Positions 7,714 to 15,527 are shown, numbered from the stretch's first letter. The stretch is 23,292 bases of DNA from Sulfurimonas sp. (GCF_023229025.1 NZ_JALOAA010000032.1:1-23292), one strand, 5' to 3'. The notes: generated from the sequence alone by a model not told the origin. Made by a program: numbers and translations.

Positions 7714-7738
7714 ACAGGCTCTCCTCTCAAGAGCCTGT
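7714..7738. terminator. Second hairpin after the porin gene
   Basis: ACAGGCTCT (7714-7722) and AGAGCCTGT (7730-7738) give a GC-rich 9-bp perfect stem with a 7-base loop. It is the strongest structure after the porin, although the T-rich stretch begins only about 14 bases later. Confidence 0.55.
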
Positions 7739-7975
7739 CTCCAAATAATCTTTTATCCATAGTTGTTACTTTATCTTTTTTTACAATCAATAATATAATC
7801 TAAAGAGAGTTTCTTTTGCTCTTTTTATAGCTTTGATAACTATAGAGATTTGATTTATATCTCAATACATATGAGCGTTGCATAGAAGTAGGTTTTTATC
7901 GTAGTAGTAACTATATATTTTATAAGAGAGGTATCTAAATAGTTGAGAGCTAAGAGGGGATTTTTATGAGTAAAT

Positions 7976-8000
7976 CAAGCCTTCAAATTGTGAAGGCTTG
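7976..8000 (-). terminator. Hairpin after the DUF302 gene
   Basis: CAAGCCTTCA (7976-7985) and TGAAGGCTTG (7991-8000) form a perfect 10-bp stem with a 5-base loop, beginning 18 bases beyond the DUF302 stop. A short T-containing stretch follows on the minus strand. It is the likely transcription end of that gene. Confidence 0.6.
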
Positions 8001-8018
8001 TGTAGGAGAGTCTTTTTG

Positions 8019-8486
8019 TTATTCCATTTCCATTGAGTCTTCAATAGCTTTTGTCACTTTTTTCTCTAATTGAACAAGAGCTTGGTACGCTTTAGAGTCT
8101 CTAGGAGCAGATGAAGGACGTACATATAGAACTGTTGTTACACCATCTTTTTCTGTTAGTGTTATACGAATAGGGCAATATGCCATCATGTCAGCATCAG
8201 CATTGATAATATCGTTACCGAATTTACCGTTACATGCAACAAGTGTTCTAACTGCAGAAAGGCCTGCTGTGTTGAAGTTTTTACCGAATTTTTTGTCTAA
8301 ACCTTTTGTTTTAAACTCCTCTAAAATATCAAGTTGCCAAACTACAACAAGCTTCTCTTCTTTAAACTTAGCAAGCATATTTTCTAAAACTTTATCAACA
8401 GAAGAGTTATAGCTTACTTTATAAACATTGCTCTCAGAAGCCCATACTGCTAAACTTAACAAACACACCAATAGAATTTTTTTCAT
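8019..8486 (-). CDS. Periplasmic DUF302-family protein
   Basis: The 155-residue product has a short signal peptide (MKKILLVCLLSLAVWAS, cleavage near residue 17) and then a single compact domain I recognise as DUF302-like: an alternating alpha/beta fold with conserved ACNGKFG around C85 and AYCPIRI around C104. The function of DUF302 proteins is not established; some occur near sulfur-oxidation or respiratory genes. AGGA lies 6-9 bases upstream of the ATG. The gene has its own promoter with a triple-repeat operator almost identical to that of the porin, so the two are probably co-regulated. A strong hairpin follows it. Confidence 0.8.
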   Translation of the reverse strand: MKKILLVCLLSLAVWASESNVYKVSYNSSVDKVLENMLAKFKEEKLVVVWQLDILEEFKTKGLDKKFGKNFNTAGLSAVRTLVACNGKFGNDIINADADMMAYCPIRITLTEKDGVTTVLYVRPSSAPRDSKAYQALVQLEKKVTKAIEDSMEME

Positions 8487-8527
8487 CGCACATCCTTTGA
8501 ATATTGCCTTAATTTAGGCGTTAATAT

Positions 8528-8551
8528 TAAACTTCTTTCTCAAGAAGTTTA
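8528..8551 (-). promoter_or_regulatory. Hairpin at the predicted 5' end of the DUF302 mRNA
   Basis: TAAACTTCTT (8528-8537) and AAGAAGTTTA (8542-8551) form a perfect 10-bp stem with a 4-base loop. If transcription starts near 8553, as the TATACT box predicts, the message begins with this stem within about two bases. A stem at the very 5' end is a known way to protect an mRNA from decay. Confidence 0.45.
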
Positions 8552-8559
8552 TCATTATA

Positions 8560-8565
8560 AGTATA
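8560..8565 (-). promoter_or_regulatory. Putative -10 box of the DUF302 gene
   Basis: TATACT on the minus strand, 20 bp from the operator as at the porin promoter. An overlapping alternative TATAAT lies at 8554-8559 on the same strand and would shift the start by six bases. Confidence 0.55.
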
Positions 8566-8585
8566 TGAGTTTTGTATGAACTAGA

Positions 8586-8616
8586 TGTTAATTTTTTGTT
8601 AATGGAGTGTTAACAA
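8586..8616 (-). promoter_or_regulatory. Triple 11-bp direct-repeat operator upstream of the DUF302 gene
   Basis: On the plus strand TGTTAAT occurs at 8586 and 8597 and TGTTAAC at 8608, an exact 11-bp period. Read toward the DUF302 gene, the block equals the porin operator at 28 of 31 positions, with the same orientation and the same 20-bp distance to TATACT. Confidence 0.75.
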
Positions 8617-8683
8617 TTAGAGTATGTTATTTTAAGGGTTTATCAGGTGCTCTTCTGTTTTAAAAGAGTCCCTAATATAAAAA

Positions 8684-9802
8684 CTAATCTTGTTGTTGTC
8701 TCATGTATGACGGGATATCTAAATGATTGCCGTCAAGATCACCGCCGACAACTAGCTTTGGACGTATTTTAGTAACAGGAGACGGAGTTTCACTCACAAA
8801 GTCATTATTGTTTGAGCCGGAGCTTAAGTCTTTTTCAAAACCGGTTGCAATTATAGTTATTTTTACATAATCCTCAGGAAGCGCATCATCAGTAGAGGTA
8901 CCAAATATTACATCTGCATCTTCATGCGCACTCTCTTGAACAACTATCATAGCTTCTGATGTCTCTATCATAGGAAAGTTTGGATGCATATGGAAGTGAA
9001 CAAGAACCCCCATCGCCCCATTTATGGAAATATTATCAAGAAGAGGTGACTCAATTGCAGCTTTGATAGCTTCATAAGCAGCGTTTTCTCCTTCATGTTC
9101 ACCGACTCCCATAAGCGCCATGCCTTTATGACTCATAACAGTTTTTAAGTCAGCAAAGTCTAAGTTTATATCGTTGTCGCCACTAGAGAGAATTACACCT
9201 GCTGTTCCACTTACAGCTTGAGCTAAAACACTATCAACAATTTTAAAGCTATCTTTAATCCCAAGTTTTCTATCAATTATAGAGAGTAGTTTGTCATTAG
9301 GGATAACTACAATAGAGTCGCTCTCATTTTTAAGCTCTTCGAGTCCGCTTTTAGCAAGTTTGAGTCTTTTTGGTGCTTCAAACATAAAAGGTTTTGTAAC
9401 TATCGAAACAGTTAGTGCATCTACCTCTTTTGCAATTTTTGCAATTACCGGAGCGGCTCCTGTTCCGGTTCCACCGCCAAGACCTGCAGAGATAAATACT
9501 ATATCTGCACCCTCAAGAGCTTTTTTAATCTCATCATAGTTCTCTAATGCAGACTCCTTGCCAACTTCAGGCTTCATTCCTGCACCAAGACCTTTTGTGA
9601 GTTTTACACCGATTTGAATGGTTGTTGCACCGACTACCTCTTTTAGTGCTTGAGCATCCGTATTGACAACTATCATCTCAATTCCGGTTACGCCCTCTTT
9701 TATCATATGACCAATCATATTTCCACCACCGCCGCCAACTCCAACGGCTACAATTCTTGCTCCATTTAGGCTGCTTGCTTCTTCAATTAAAAACGGTTCC
9801 AT
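8684..9802 (-). CDS. ftsZ: Cell division GTPase FtsZ
   Basis: FtsZ polymerises with GTP into the division ring at midcell. The 372-residue sequence shows the nucleotide-binding GVGGGGGN (about 21-28), the tubulin signature GGGTGTG (109-115) and the T7 loop LDFADLKTVM that completes the GTPase site of the next subunit. The globular part ends near 322 (KITIIATGF), followed by a charged flexible linker and the conserved tail peptide DIPSYMR (362-368) that binds FtsA. Length is normal for the family. It lies nine bases after ftsA and is probably the last gene of the operon; no strong terminator is visible before the DUF302 promoter. Confidence 0.98.
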   Translation of the reverse strand: MEPFLIEEASSLNGARIVAVGVGGGGGNMIGHMIKEGVTGIEMIVVNTDAQALKEVVGATTIQIGVKLTKGLGAGMKPEVGKESALENYDEIKKALEGADIVFISAGLGGGTGTGAAPVIAKIAKEVDALTVSIVTKPFMFEAPKRLKLAKSGLEELKNESDSIVVIPNDKLLSIIDRKLGIKDSFKIVDSVLAQAVSGTAGVILSSGDNDINLDFADLKTVMSHKGMALMGVGEHEGENAAYEAIKAAIESPLLDNISINGAMGVLVHFHMHPNFPMIETSEAMIVVQESAHEDADVIFGTSTDDALPEDYVKITIIATGFEKDLSSGSNNNDFVSETPSPVTKIRPKLVVGGDLDGNHLDIPSYMRQQQD

Positions 9803-9811
9803 ACTCTCTCC

Positions 9812-11170
9812 TTAAAATAACTGTGTTGCCCAGTTCCAAAACTTATTGAAGGCTCCAGCCTCATCATCTTTCTTGTTCTTTTTCATTGATATAGAGACCA
9901 TACCCTCTTTTTTTTCGCTCTCTTGCAGGTGGGGTGTAGATACATCAGGCTCTTGGGTTAGATTTATAGTGCTCTGATTAGTCGGTGTCTCATTTGAGTG
10001 CCTTACTCGTTTGTTTACATCTATCTCATATTGCGTGTAGGAAGATGCAGCATACATAACTAGACCGATAGCACTTGAGTACTCAGCTGAGCGAAGGTTA
10101 TCAAAGAGACCATCCATCTCCCTTGGCTTTGCAAGACGCACCGGAATAGAGCCAAATGTAGCAATAGCAAGCTCTCTCATCCCCTCCATCTGAGAGAATC
10201 CGCCTGTTAGAACAATGCCTGCGCCAATTTTATCTTTTAGCCCGCTATTTTCAATAAACTGAGCTAAAATCATTAGAGTCTCTTCAACTCTAGCGTATAT
10301 GACATTATGTACCACCTCAAGAGAGACCTCATGAGTCGTGTTTTCATCACCTATAATAGGAAGCTCTATAAGATCACTGCTAGGGTTTAGAAGTGAACCG
10401 TAATTTAATTTAACACTCTCAGCAACATTAAGAGGAGTGTGAAGCGCCATGGAGAGGTCGCTTGTTACATGGTTAGAGCCGACTCCTAAGAAGTCGTTAT
10501 ATCTGATTGAGTTTCCTGAGTGTATTGTTATATTGCTTGTATTCCCACCCATGTCTATAACTGCAACGCCAAGCTCTTTTTCGTCATCATTAAGTGTCGC
10601 AATAGAAGATGCATAGCCGGTAAGAACAATATTTTCTACCTCTACACCGGCACCGCGAACTGCTTTTTTAAGGTTGTTTAAATTTGATTTTTGTGTTGTT
10701 ATGATGTGTGTTTCAACTTCAAGCCTTGAAGCGTTCATCCCAAGGGGATCTTCAATAAAATCTTGATCATCGGCTTTGAAGTTATATGGAAGTGCATGCA
10801 GCACTTCATACTCATTTGGAATGTTGGCATTATAAAGAGATGTCTGCATAACTCTCTCAATCTCTTTAAAACTAACTTCTTTGTTTTGAATATTTACTAT
10901 ACCGCTTGAGTTTAGGCTTTTTGTGTAAGCTCCGGAAATTGAGACAATAGCAGTTTTAACTTCGCTTCCGGAGACTCTTTTAGCATCATTGAGTGCAGTT
11001 TTTATAGATCTTGATGCAAGCTCTATGTTTGTTATGCTCCCTTTTTTAAGACCTTGTGCTTTACAGGTTCCTGCTCCTGTTATAGCTATGGCATTGTCGT
11101 CAGATATTTCTGCGATAATTGCACATATTTTTGTCGAACCAATATCTATGGCTAAAACAGTTCTGCTCAA
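9812..11170 (-). CDS. ftsA: Cell division protein FtsA
   Basis: FtsA is the actin-like protein that tethers FtsZ to the membrane and recruits later divisome parts. The 452-residue product has the phosphate-1 motif AIDIGSTKICA (7-17), the phosphate-2 motif AVIDMGGNTSNI (about 203-214) and the adenosine motif IVLTGGFSQMEGM (319-331). A poorly conserved linker (about 385-438) leads to an amphipathic C-terminal helix, AFNKFWNWATQLF, the membrane-targeting sequence. The start is TTG 11168-11170, with AAGGA seven bases upstream inside the end of the preceding gene; the two genes are separated by a single base. Only nine bases separate it from ftsZ. Confidence 0.97.
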   Translation of the reverse strand: MSRTVLAIDIGSTKICAIIAEISDDNAIAITGAGTCKAQGLKKGSITNIELASRSIKTALNDAKRVSGSEVKTAIVSISGAYTKSLNSSGIVNIQNKEVSFKEIERVMQTSLYNANIPNEYEVLHALPYNFKADDQDFIEDPLGMNASRLEVETHIITTQKSNLNNLKKAVRGAGVEVENIVLTGYASSIATLNDDEKELGVAVIDMGGNTSNITIHSGNSIRYNDFLGVGSNHVTSDLSMALHTPLNVAESVKLNYGSLLNPSSDLIELPIIGDENTTHEVSLEVVHNVIYARVEETLMILAQFIENSGLKDKIGAGIVLTGGFSQMEGMRELAIATFGSIPVRLAKPREMDGLFDNLRSAEYSSAIGLVMYAASSYTQYEIDVNKRVRHSNETPTNQSTINLTQEPDVSTPHLQESEKKEGMVSISMKKNKKDDEAGAFNKFWNWATQLF

Positions 11171-11171
11171 A

Positions 11172-12635
11172 TTAGAGTCCTTCGATGAAAATCTCGGTTT
11201 TGTACTTGCTTTGTAGGTTCTTCATTAACCCCTCGTTAAACATAGTACTCTTCAACCTGCCAATAACATTGTTTTGATCACTGTTATCGTTATTAAGCAG
11301 TTTTTGTTCCAGTATATTATACATAACGACACTCCCACTCTCTAAAGTTATATAGCCTTTTTTGCTCTCTTTGGCTACTAGTGTATTTAAAAATTCACTA
11401 GCCTCACTCTCACTTAACTCTGTTAGTTTGTTAGAGTCATTAACTGTTATAAAATCGGTTATTTTTCCTTTAAATGTAGAGAATGAGTTTTTTGCCAATT
11501 CAAGAAGCCTTGCTCTCTTCTCTTGATCTACATACATTGTAAGAACTTCACTCTTAGCATCTTCATAACTTTTTGGCACTGATTGATTTACTTTTAGTAG
11601 CTCAAATGTTAAGTACTCATCCCCCACCATAACAGGTTTGGAGAATGGAGATAGAGGAGTTAAATTTGATACTGCATCAATTGCATCTTTTCCAAAAGGG
11701 TTGTTTGATTGAGATATCGTTACACTGTTTATCTCTATGCCCTCAAGTTCTCCCTTTTTGTAAGCGATATATGCTCTTAGTGCCTCTTTTTTTGTCTCTT
11801 TTGCATCTAGCTCTTGGATTATCTTCTCTTTTGCCTCTTCTACAGAGAGTATTTTGTCATCCTCATCTTTAAACTTCAACTTATTATCGTTATAGTACTC
11901 ATTAATTGTTGCATCATCATACTCTAGAGATACTTTAGGTTGTTTGATAAATTTTAAATCATAACTTACTTCTGTCATAAAGTTACTTTTTATTTTTTCC
12001 CAAAAAGGCTTTAGTAGCGCGTCTGATGTCTCAATACTTATCTGGTTTATATCTAGCATTTTATACTCTATTTTATCTGCTATATTCATAGCTGTAGTTA
12101 AAATATTTTCTTCTCTTGCTTTTACTTCAACAGGCAGAAGAGAGAGAGTTTTTTTGATAAGAAGATCTTTTTTTACATCGGCTTCATACTCTTTTATACT
12201 TAGATTGTTTCTTTGTAGAACCTGCCTATATATCTCTTTGTCAAAAACATCATCTTTAAAAAAGTAATCTTGAGTTTTTATTTCGGCCAACAGTTCAGCG
12301 TCACTAACTCTTAGATTGTAAGATTTAGCCAAGTTTAACACGAGTGCTTGCTGTGTCAAATATTGAAGAGCTTGTGATTTTAGTCCAAAGCTTTTTGCCT
12401 TCTCCTCATCAAACTCTCCTTGAAACATCTGTGAGTACTGATTATAAAGGTTTGAGTAGCTTTTTTGTAGTTCGCCCATTGTTATCTCTACACTGCCTAC
12501 TTTTGCAACTGCTCCGGCTTTATCTCCATAACTATATTGACCCCAACCGACGAAACCGGCTCCGACAAAAGCGATAGTAGAAATCCAAATAGTAACTATG
12601 AGATATTTTTTATGTCTCTGCATCCATGTAATCAT
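11172..12635 (-). CDS. SurA/PpiD-like parvulin-family periplasmic chaperone
   Basis: The 487-residue protein has a short cytoplasmic N-terminus, one membrane anchor (about 11-31) and a large periplasmic part. Residues about 40-165 form the SurA/PpiD-type N-terminal chaperone domain (GSVEITMGELQKSY, QALQYLTQQALVLNLA, YDLRVSDAEL-like blocks). A weakly conserved middle region sits where a parvulin PPIase domain would lie, so isomerase activity is uncertain. Such anchored proteins help fold exported and outer-membrane proteins. The same kind of gene precedes ftsA-ftsZ in Helicobacter (HP0977-HP0979), supporting the assignment. ATG 12633-12635 is used; a possible -10 lies at 12669-12674. It shares a 167-bp divergent promoter region with the gene at 12803. 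Confidence 0.83.
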   Translation of the reverse strand: MITWMQRHKKYLIVTIWISTIAFVGAGFVGWGQYSYGDKAGAVAKVGSVEITMGELQKSYSNLYNQYSQMFQGEFDEEKAKSFGLKSQALQYLTQQALVLNLAKSYNLRVSDAELLAEIKTQDYFFKDDVFDKEIYRQVLQRNNLSIKEYEADVKKDLLIKKTLSLLPVEVKAREENILTTAMNIADKIEYKMLDINQISIETSDALLKPFWEKIKSNFMTEVSYDLKFIKQPKVSLEYDDATINEYYNDNKLKFKDEDDKILSVEEAKEKIIQELDAKETKKEALRAYIAYKKGELEGIEINSVTISQSNNPFGKDAIDAVSNLTPLSPFSKPVMVGDEYLTFELLKVNQSVPKSYEDAKSEVLTMYVDQEKRARLLELAKNSFSTFKGKITDFITVNDSNKLTELSESEASEFLNTLVAKESKKGYITLESGSVVMYNILEQKLLNNDNSDQNNVIGRLKSTMFNEGLMKNLQSKYKTEIFIEGL

Positions 12636-12668
12636 CGATTTAAAGCCTTATGTTATGTTATTTTTGTA

Positions 12669-12674
12669 ATTTTA
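12669..12674 (-). promoter_or_regulatory. Putative -10 box of the parvulin-ftsA-ftsZ operon
   Basis: TAAAAT on the minus strand, predicting a leader of about 27 bases before ATG 12635. No clear -35 is visible. Confidence 0.35.
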
Positions 12675-12763
12675 GGTAAATTCGCATTAAACCTTTATAA
12701 AGAGAGATTGAACTTTGTACTCGAATAATTTAAGAACTAATAGAAAAATAAATGAAAAGGTGG

Positions 12764-12769
12764 TAAAAT
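12764..12769 (+). promoter_or_regulatory. Putative -10 box of the gene at 12803
   Basis: TAAAAT on the plus strand, predicting transcription from about 12776 and a 27-base leader carrying AAAGGA. Confidence 0.4.
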
Positions 12770-12802
12770 CAATTTCAAAAGAGTTCGGATAAAGGATTTT
12801 CA

Positions 12803-13159
12803 GTGAGCGATATAGAAAAATATTCAAATATTAATGACGTACTTCCAAAACTGCCAGAGATATTGTTAAATACAATTCAGTCAGATGTTTTAGAGATAAA
12901 AAAAGTAGATAAAAGTTGTAAAAAATATATAGAAGCTTGCTCAAAAATAGCAGAAAACGATAAAGCAGTCTATGTCGTTTACTCAAAGTATATAGACAAA
13001 AAGGATCATAAATATGAGAAGTTTATCTTTTTAGACAAAGATGGAGAGGAGCTTTTTAATATAAGCGGTGTGGATATGAATCTATACGGTCTTTTATCTT
13101 GTACGACCCTTGAGTATACAGAGGAGTATAAAGCATCTTTAAAAAACTCCTTTGCTTGA
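12803..13159 (+). CDS. Conserved-looking small protein of unknown function
   Basis: The 118-residue protein matches no family I recognise. It has no signal peptide or membrane segment and is rich in lysine, aspartate and glutamate, so it should be cytoplasmic. The second half (AVYVVYSKYIDKKDHKYEKF, then FLDKDGEELFNI) looks like a small beta-sheet domain; two cysteines, C39 and C46, lie in the first half, with a third near residue 99. The GTG start is supported by AAAGGA at 12791-12796, six bases away. It ends 19 bases before the chosen bioA start and is likely co-transcribed with it, but nothing in the sequence ties it to biotin synthesis. Confidence 0.72.
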   Translation: MSDIEKYSNINDVLPKLPEILLNTIQSDVLEIKKVDKSCKKYIEACSKIAENDKAVYVVYSKYIDKKDHKYEKFIFLDKDGEELFNISGVDMNLYGLLSCTTLEYTEEYKASLKNSFA

Positions 13160-13178
13160 TTGTAAAATGGGTTTCAAG

Positions 13179-14477
13179 ATGAATAATTTAGAACTCAAAA
13201 ACAGAGATTTGGATGTGTTATGGCATCCATGTACCCAGATGAAAGATCATGAGAGTCTTCCTCTTATCCCTATTAAAAAAGCCCACGGAGTCTATCTTGA
13301 AGATTTTGATGGAAACTCCTACATAGATGCCATTAGTAGTTGGTGGGTAAATATTTTTGGTCATACAAATAGCTATATAAATGAAAAAATAAAAGAGCAG
13401 TTAGATACGCTTGAGCATGTAATACTTGCGGGTTTTACACATGAACCTATTGTAAGACTCTCTGAGAGGTTAGTAAAACTAACACCAGATGGGCTTGAGA
13501 AGTGTTTTTATGCAGATAATGGTTCAAGTGCCGTTGAGATTGCGTTAAAGATGAGTTTTCATGCGCATAAAAATGATGGTAAAAAGAAAAAAATATTTGT
13601 ATCACTAACAAACTCATATCATGGAGAGACTATTGGCGCACTAAGTGTTGGTGATGTGAAACTTTACAAAGATACCTATGAACCGCTTCTAATTCAGAGT
13701 CTGCAAACACCTGTGCCAAAAGATATGAGCATAGAGTCGGCTAAAGAGGCTGCTTTAGAGTTTGAAAAGTTATGTAAAGAGAGATCTCATGAGATTAGTG
13801 CGATTATTTTAGAACCTCTCGTCCAGGGTGCGGGATATATGCATATGTATCACAGAGAGTTCTTAGTTTTAGTGCGTAATATTTGCAATAGATATGATGT
13901 TCATATGATAGCAGATGAAGTTATGGTCGGTTTTGGAAGAAGCGGCGAGATGTTTGCATGCAGCAGCGCAAACGTCTCACCGGATTTTATAGTTCTCTCA
14001 AAGGGCTTGACCGGCGGATATCTACCGCTTTCAGTCGTACTAACAACTAACGAAATTTATGCAAAATTTTACTGTGACTACGGCGAATATAAAGCATTTT
14101 TGCACTCTCATAGTTATACCGGAAATGCACTTGCATGTGCGGCTGCAAATGCTACTCTCGATATTTTTGAAAGAGATGATGTTATAGAAAAAAATAGACA
14201 AACCGCTAACTATATGAGCGAGAAGCTCTTAAAGTTTAAAGAGCTTAAAAATGTGGCTTCGATTAGACAGACAGGCATGATTTGCGCGGTGGAGTTAAAA
14301 GGGTACACAGCAGAGGATAGAGTAGGGCTGAAGGTTTACAAATATGGGCTTGAAAACGGGGTGTTAATTCGTCCGCTTGGGAATGTTGTCTATTTTATGC
14401 CACCTTATATCATTACAAAAGATGAGTGTGATAAGATGATGGATACGGCTTATGAGGCTATAAAACAACTCTGTTAG
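13179..14477 (+). CDS. bioA: Adenosylmethionine-8-amino-7-oxononanoate aminotransferase BioA
   Basis: BioA uses S-adenosylmethionine to convert KAPA to DAPA in biotin synthesis. From ATG 13179 the protein has 432 residues, close to the usual length. Fold-type I class III aminotransferase landmarks are WHPCTQM near the N-terminus (15-21), SSWWVNIFGH (53-62), NGSSAVE (114-120), SYHGETIGALSVG (146-158), the PLP-binding aspartate D246 in IADEVMVGFGRSG and the PLP lysine K275 in LSKGLTGGYLP. The open frame extends to TTG 13152 and ATG 13167, which would overlap or abut the upstream gene; 13179 fits the family best. Its TAG overlaps the convergent TAA of the aldolase-like gene. Confidence 0.94.
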   Translation: MNNLELKNRDLDVLWHPCTQMKDHESLPLIPIKKAHGVYLEDFDGNSYIDAISSWWVNIFGHTNSYINEKIKEQLDTLEHVILAGFTHEPIVRLSERLVKLTPDGLEKCFYADNGSSAVEIALKMSFHAHKNDGKKKKIFVSLTNSYHGETIGALSVGDVKLYKDTYEPLLIQSLQTPVPKDMSIESAKEAALEFEKLCKERSHEISAIILEPLVQGAGYMHMYHREFLVLVRNICNRYDVHMIADEVMVGFGRSGEMFACSSANVSPDFIVLSKGLTGGYLPLSVVLTTNEIYAKFYCDYGEYKAFLHSHSYTGNALACAAANATLDIFERDDVIEKNRQTANYMSEKLLKFKELKNVASIRQTGMICAVELKGYTAEDRVGLKVYKYGLENGVLIRPLGNVVYFMPPYIITKDECDKMMDTAYEAIKQLC

Positions 14478-15064
14478 TCAAAAATAGAGTCACTGTTACT
14501 ATCTTCTAACAAAAGAAGTCTGCAACTCTTCTCTAATATAGCAATTTTTTTTGCCATCTCATGGATATCTCTATTAAAAGTGTATACGCCATAACCTCTA
14601 ATAACCATAATATCTGTTTTCTTACTTTGAAAATAGTAGGCGATTTCACTGTTTGCTCTATCATACCAATCATCAAAACTTCTAGGATCAACAATCTCTA
14701 TAGAGCCTAACTCTTTGTATCCAAAATAATCTTTTGGCGTAATGAGATTGTGATCAAGAGAGTACGCAGTTGTAAAAGGGGGCATACTAAAGCAGATAAA
14801 TTTAGCATCTGATATTTGAGAGTATATACTATAGTGGATATTTGAATCCATGCTTGCTTGATTCCATCTGTAATCTTTTTTAAAATAGAGCTCAATAAGG
14901 CTACTGCTATTTAGTGCGTCAAATATAGCTTCTTTGGTATTTATAATAAAACGGTTTGACTCGGTCTTAGCAGAAATAGAACCATGATATATACCAAAAA
15001 AGTCCTTTCTAAACATAGATAAGGATAGTGTTGAGAGTCTATTTTTTAGAGTTTCTTTATTCAT
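14474..15064 (-). CDS. Class II aldolase/adducin-fold protein lacking metal ligands
   Basis: The 196-residue protein follows the outline of the class II aldolase/adducin domain: YHGSIS (26-31) replaces the usual HGNxS, SNIHYSIY (74-81) the usual E..lH..iY, CFSMPPFTTAYSL (91-103) the usual VxHxHpp.atals, and IRGYGVYTF (155-163) the usual nHGvlv.G. The histidines that bind zinc in true aldolases are changed at all three visible places (F92, M94, Y158), and the glutamate of the E..lH motif is also not evident. The protein is therefore probably not a metal-dependent aldolase. It is convergent with bioA, with overlapping stops, and lies 47 bases downstream of the ArsR gene on the same strand, perhaps co-transcribed with it. 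Confidence 0.72.
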   Translation of the reverse strand: MNKETLKNRLSTLSLSMFRKDFFGIYHGSISAKTESNRFIINTKEAIFDALNSSSLIELYFKKDYRWNQASMDSNIHYSIYSQISDAKFICFSMPPFTTAYSLDHNLITPKDYFGYKELGSIEIVDPRSFDDWYDRANSEIAYYFQSKKTDIMVIRGYGVYTFNRDIHEMAKKIAILEKSCRLLLLEDSNSDSIFD

Positions 15065-15111
15065 TTTGTTTGCTCATATTTTTTGCATAAGTTTAACATA
15101 ACTTTTTTACT

Positions 15112-15480
15112 TTATTTTAAAACAACATCGTCAAAAAAGAGTTCTCTGTTATTTTCAAAATTTTCAACTAGGTTTGTAAAACAGCTTCCAAGCTCTCTTA
15201 TGGTTTCAATATTTGGTTCAATATATATCTTGTTTGCTTTTTTTTGCATTTTTACAACTCCGGCTTCACGCAACAACTGCAGATGTTTTGAGATTGTCGG
15301 TAGAGAAAATTCAAAATGTTGGGCAATTGTAGTAACACAGGTGGAGTGAGGATTTACTTTTGGATTTTTACTATCAATTGAGCATACATAACCGCCTGTA
15401 AAGACATTTTTAAAGATAAGAAAGCGAGTCTCATTACCAAGTGCCTTAAATATTTTTATTTTTTGTTGCATATCTAGCAC
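15112..15480 (-). CDS. ArsR/SmtB-family transcriptional repressor
   Basis: The 122-residue winged-helix protein starts at GTG 15478-15480 with AAGGA six bases upstream; ATG 15471 is a poorer alternative. Helix-turn-helix residues are in IAQHFEFSLPTISKHLQLLREAGVV (about 52-76, sequence read in two parts), followed by the wing KMQKKANKIYIE. It lacks the ELCVCDL arsenic motif. Instead it has C33 and C48 flanking a short insertion, and C100 in the last helix, a layout that could support thiol or persulfide sensing as in the SqrR/BigR group, though the positions do not match exactly. It is divergent from an exported rhodanese, and an inverted repeat covers both putative -10 boxes, so it probably represses both genes until an inducer, perhaps a sulfur species, binds. 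Confidence 0.87.
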   Translation of the reverse strand: MLDMQQKIKIFKALGNETRFLIFKNVFTGGYVCSIDSKNPKVNPHSTCVTTIAQHFEFSLPTISKHLQLLREAGVVKMQKKANKIYIEPNIETIRELGSCFTNLVENFENNRELFFDDVVLK

Positions 15481-15489
15481 AATATTTCC

Positions 15490-15521
15490 TTGACAAATTT
15501 TTTAAATAAGTATAGCATACT
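15490..15521. promoter_or_regulatory. Divergent promoter with operator between arsR-type and rhodanese genes
   Basis: On the plus strand TTGACA (15490-15495) and TAGCAT (15513-15518) have a 17-bp spacer and would drive the rhodanese. On the minus strand TATACT (15509-15514) would drive the repressor. The palindrome AGTAT-AGC-ATACT (15509-15521) covers both -10 boxes, where a repressor would block both directions. Confidence 0.5.
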
Positions 15522-15527
15522 AAAAGC

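Larger units (their letters stand above)
7651..8018. other. 368-bp non-coding stretch between the porin and DUF302 genes
   Basis: This is the space between two converging genes. It holds three clear hairpins (7666-7694, 7714-7738 and 7976-8000, listed separately). A weaker AAAGAG/CTCTTT pair at 7802-7824, with T's after it, follows a TATAAT at 7794-7799. I see no convincing gene. A 35-codon frame from ATG 7966 with a GAGGGG upstream runs through a hairpin and antisense to the DUF302 gene, so I do not call it. Confidence 0.6.

Noticed and set aside
7966..8073. 35-codon frame with GAGGGG upstream
   Set aside because: It runs through a perfect terminator-like stem and antisense to the end of the DUF302 gene, and its product has no recognisable features.
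8650..8668. CTCTT/AAGAG pair just after ftsZ as a terminator
   Set aside because: The stem has only five pairs with a nine-base loop and no T-run on the minus strand.
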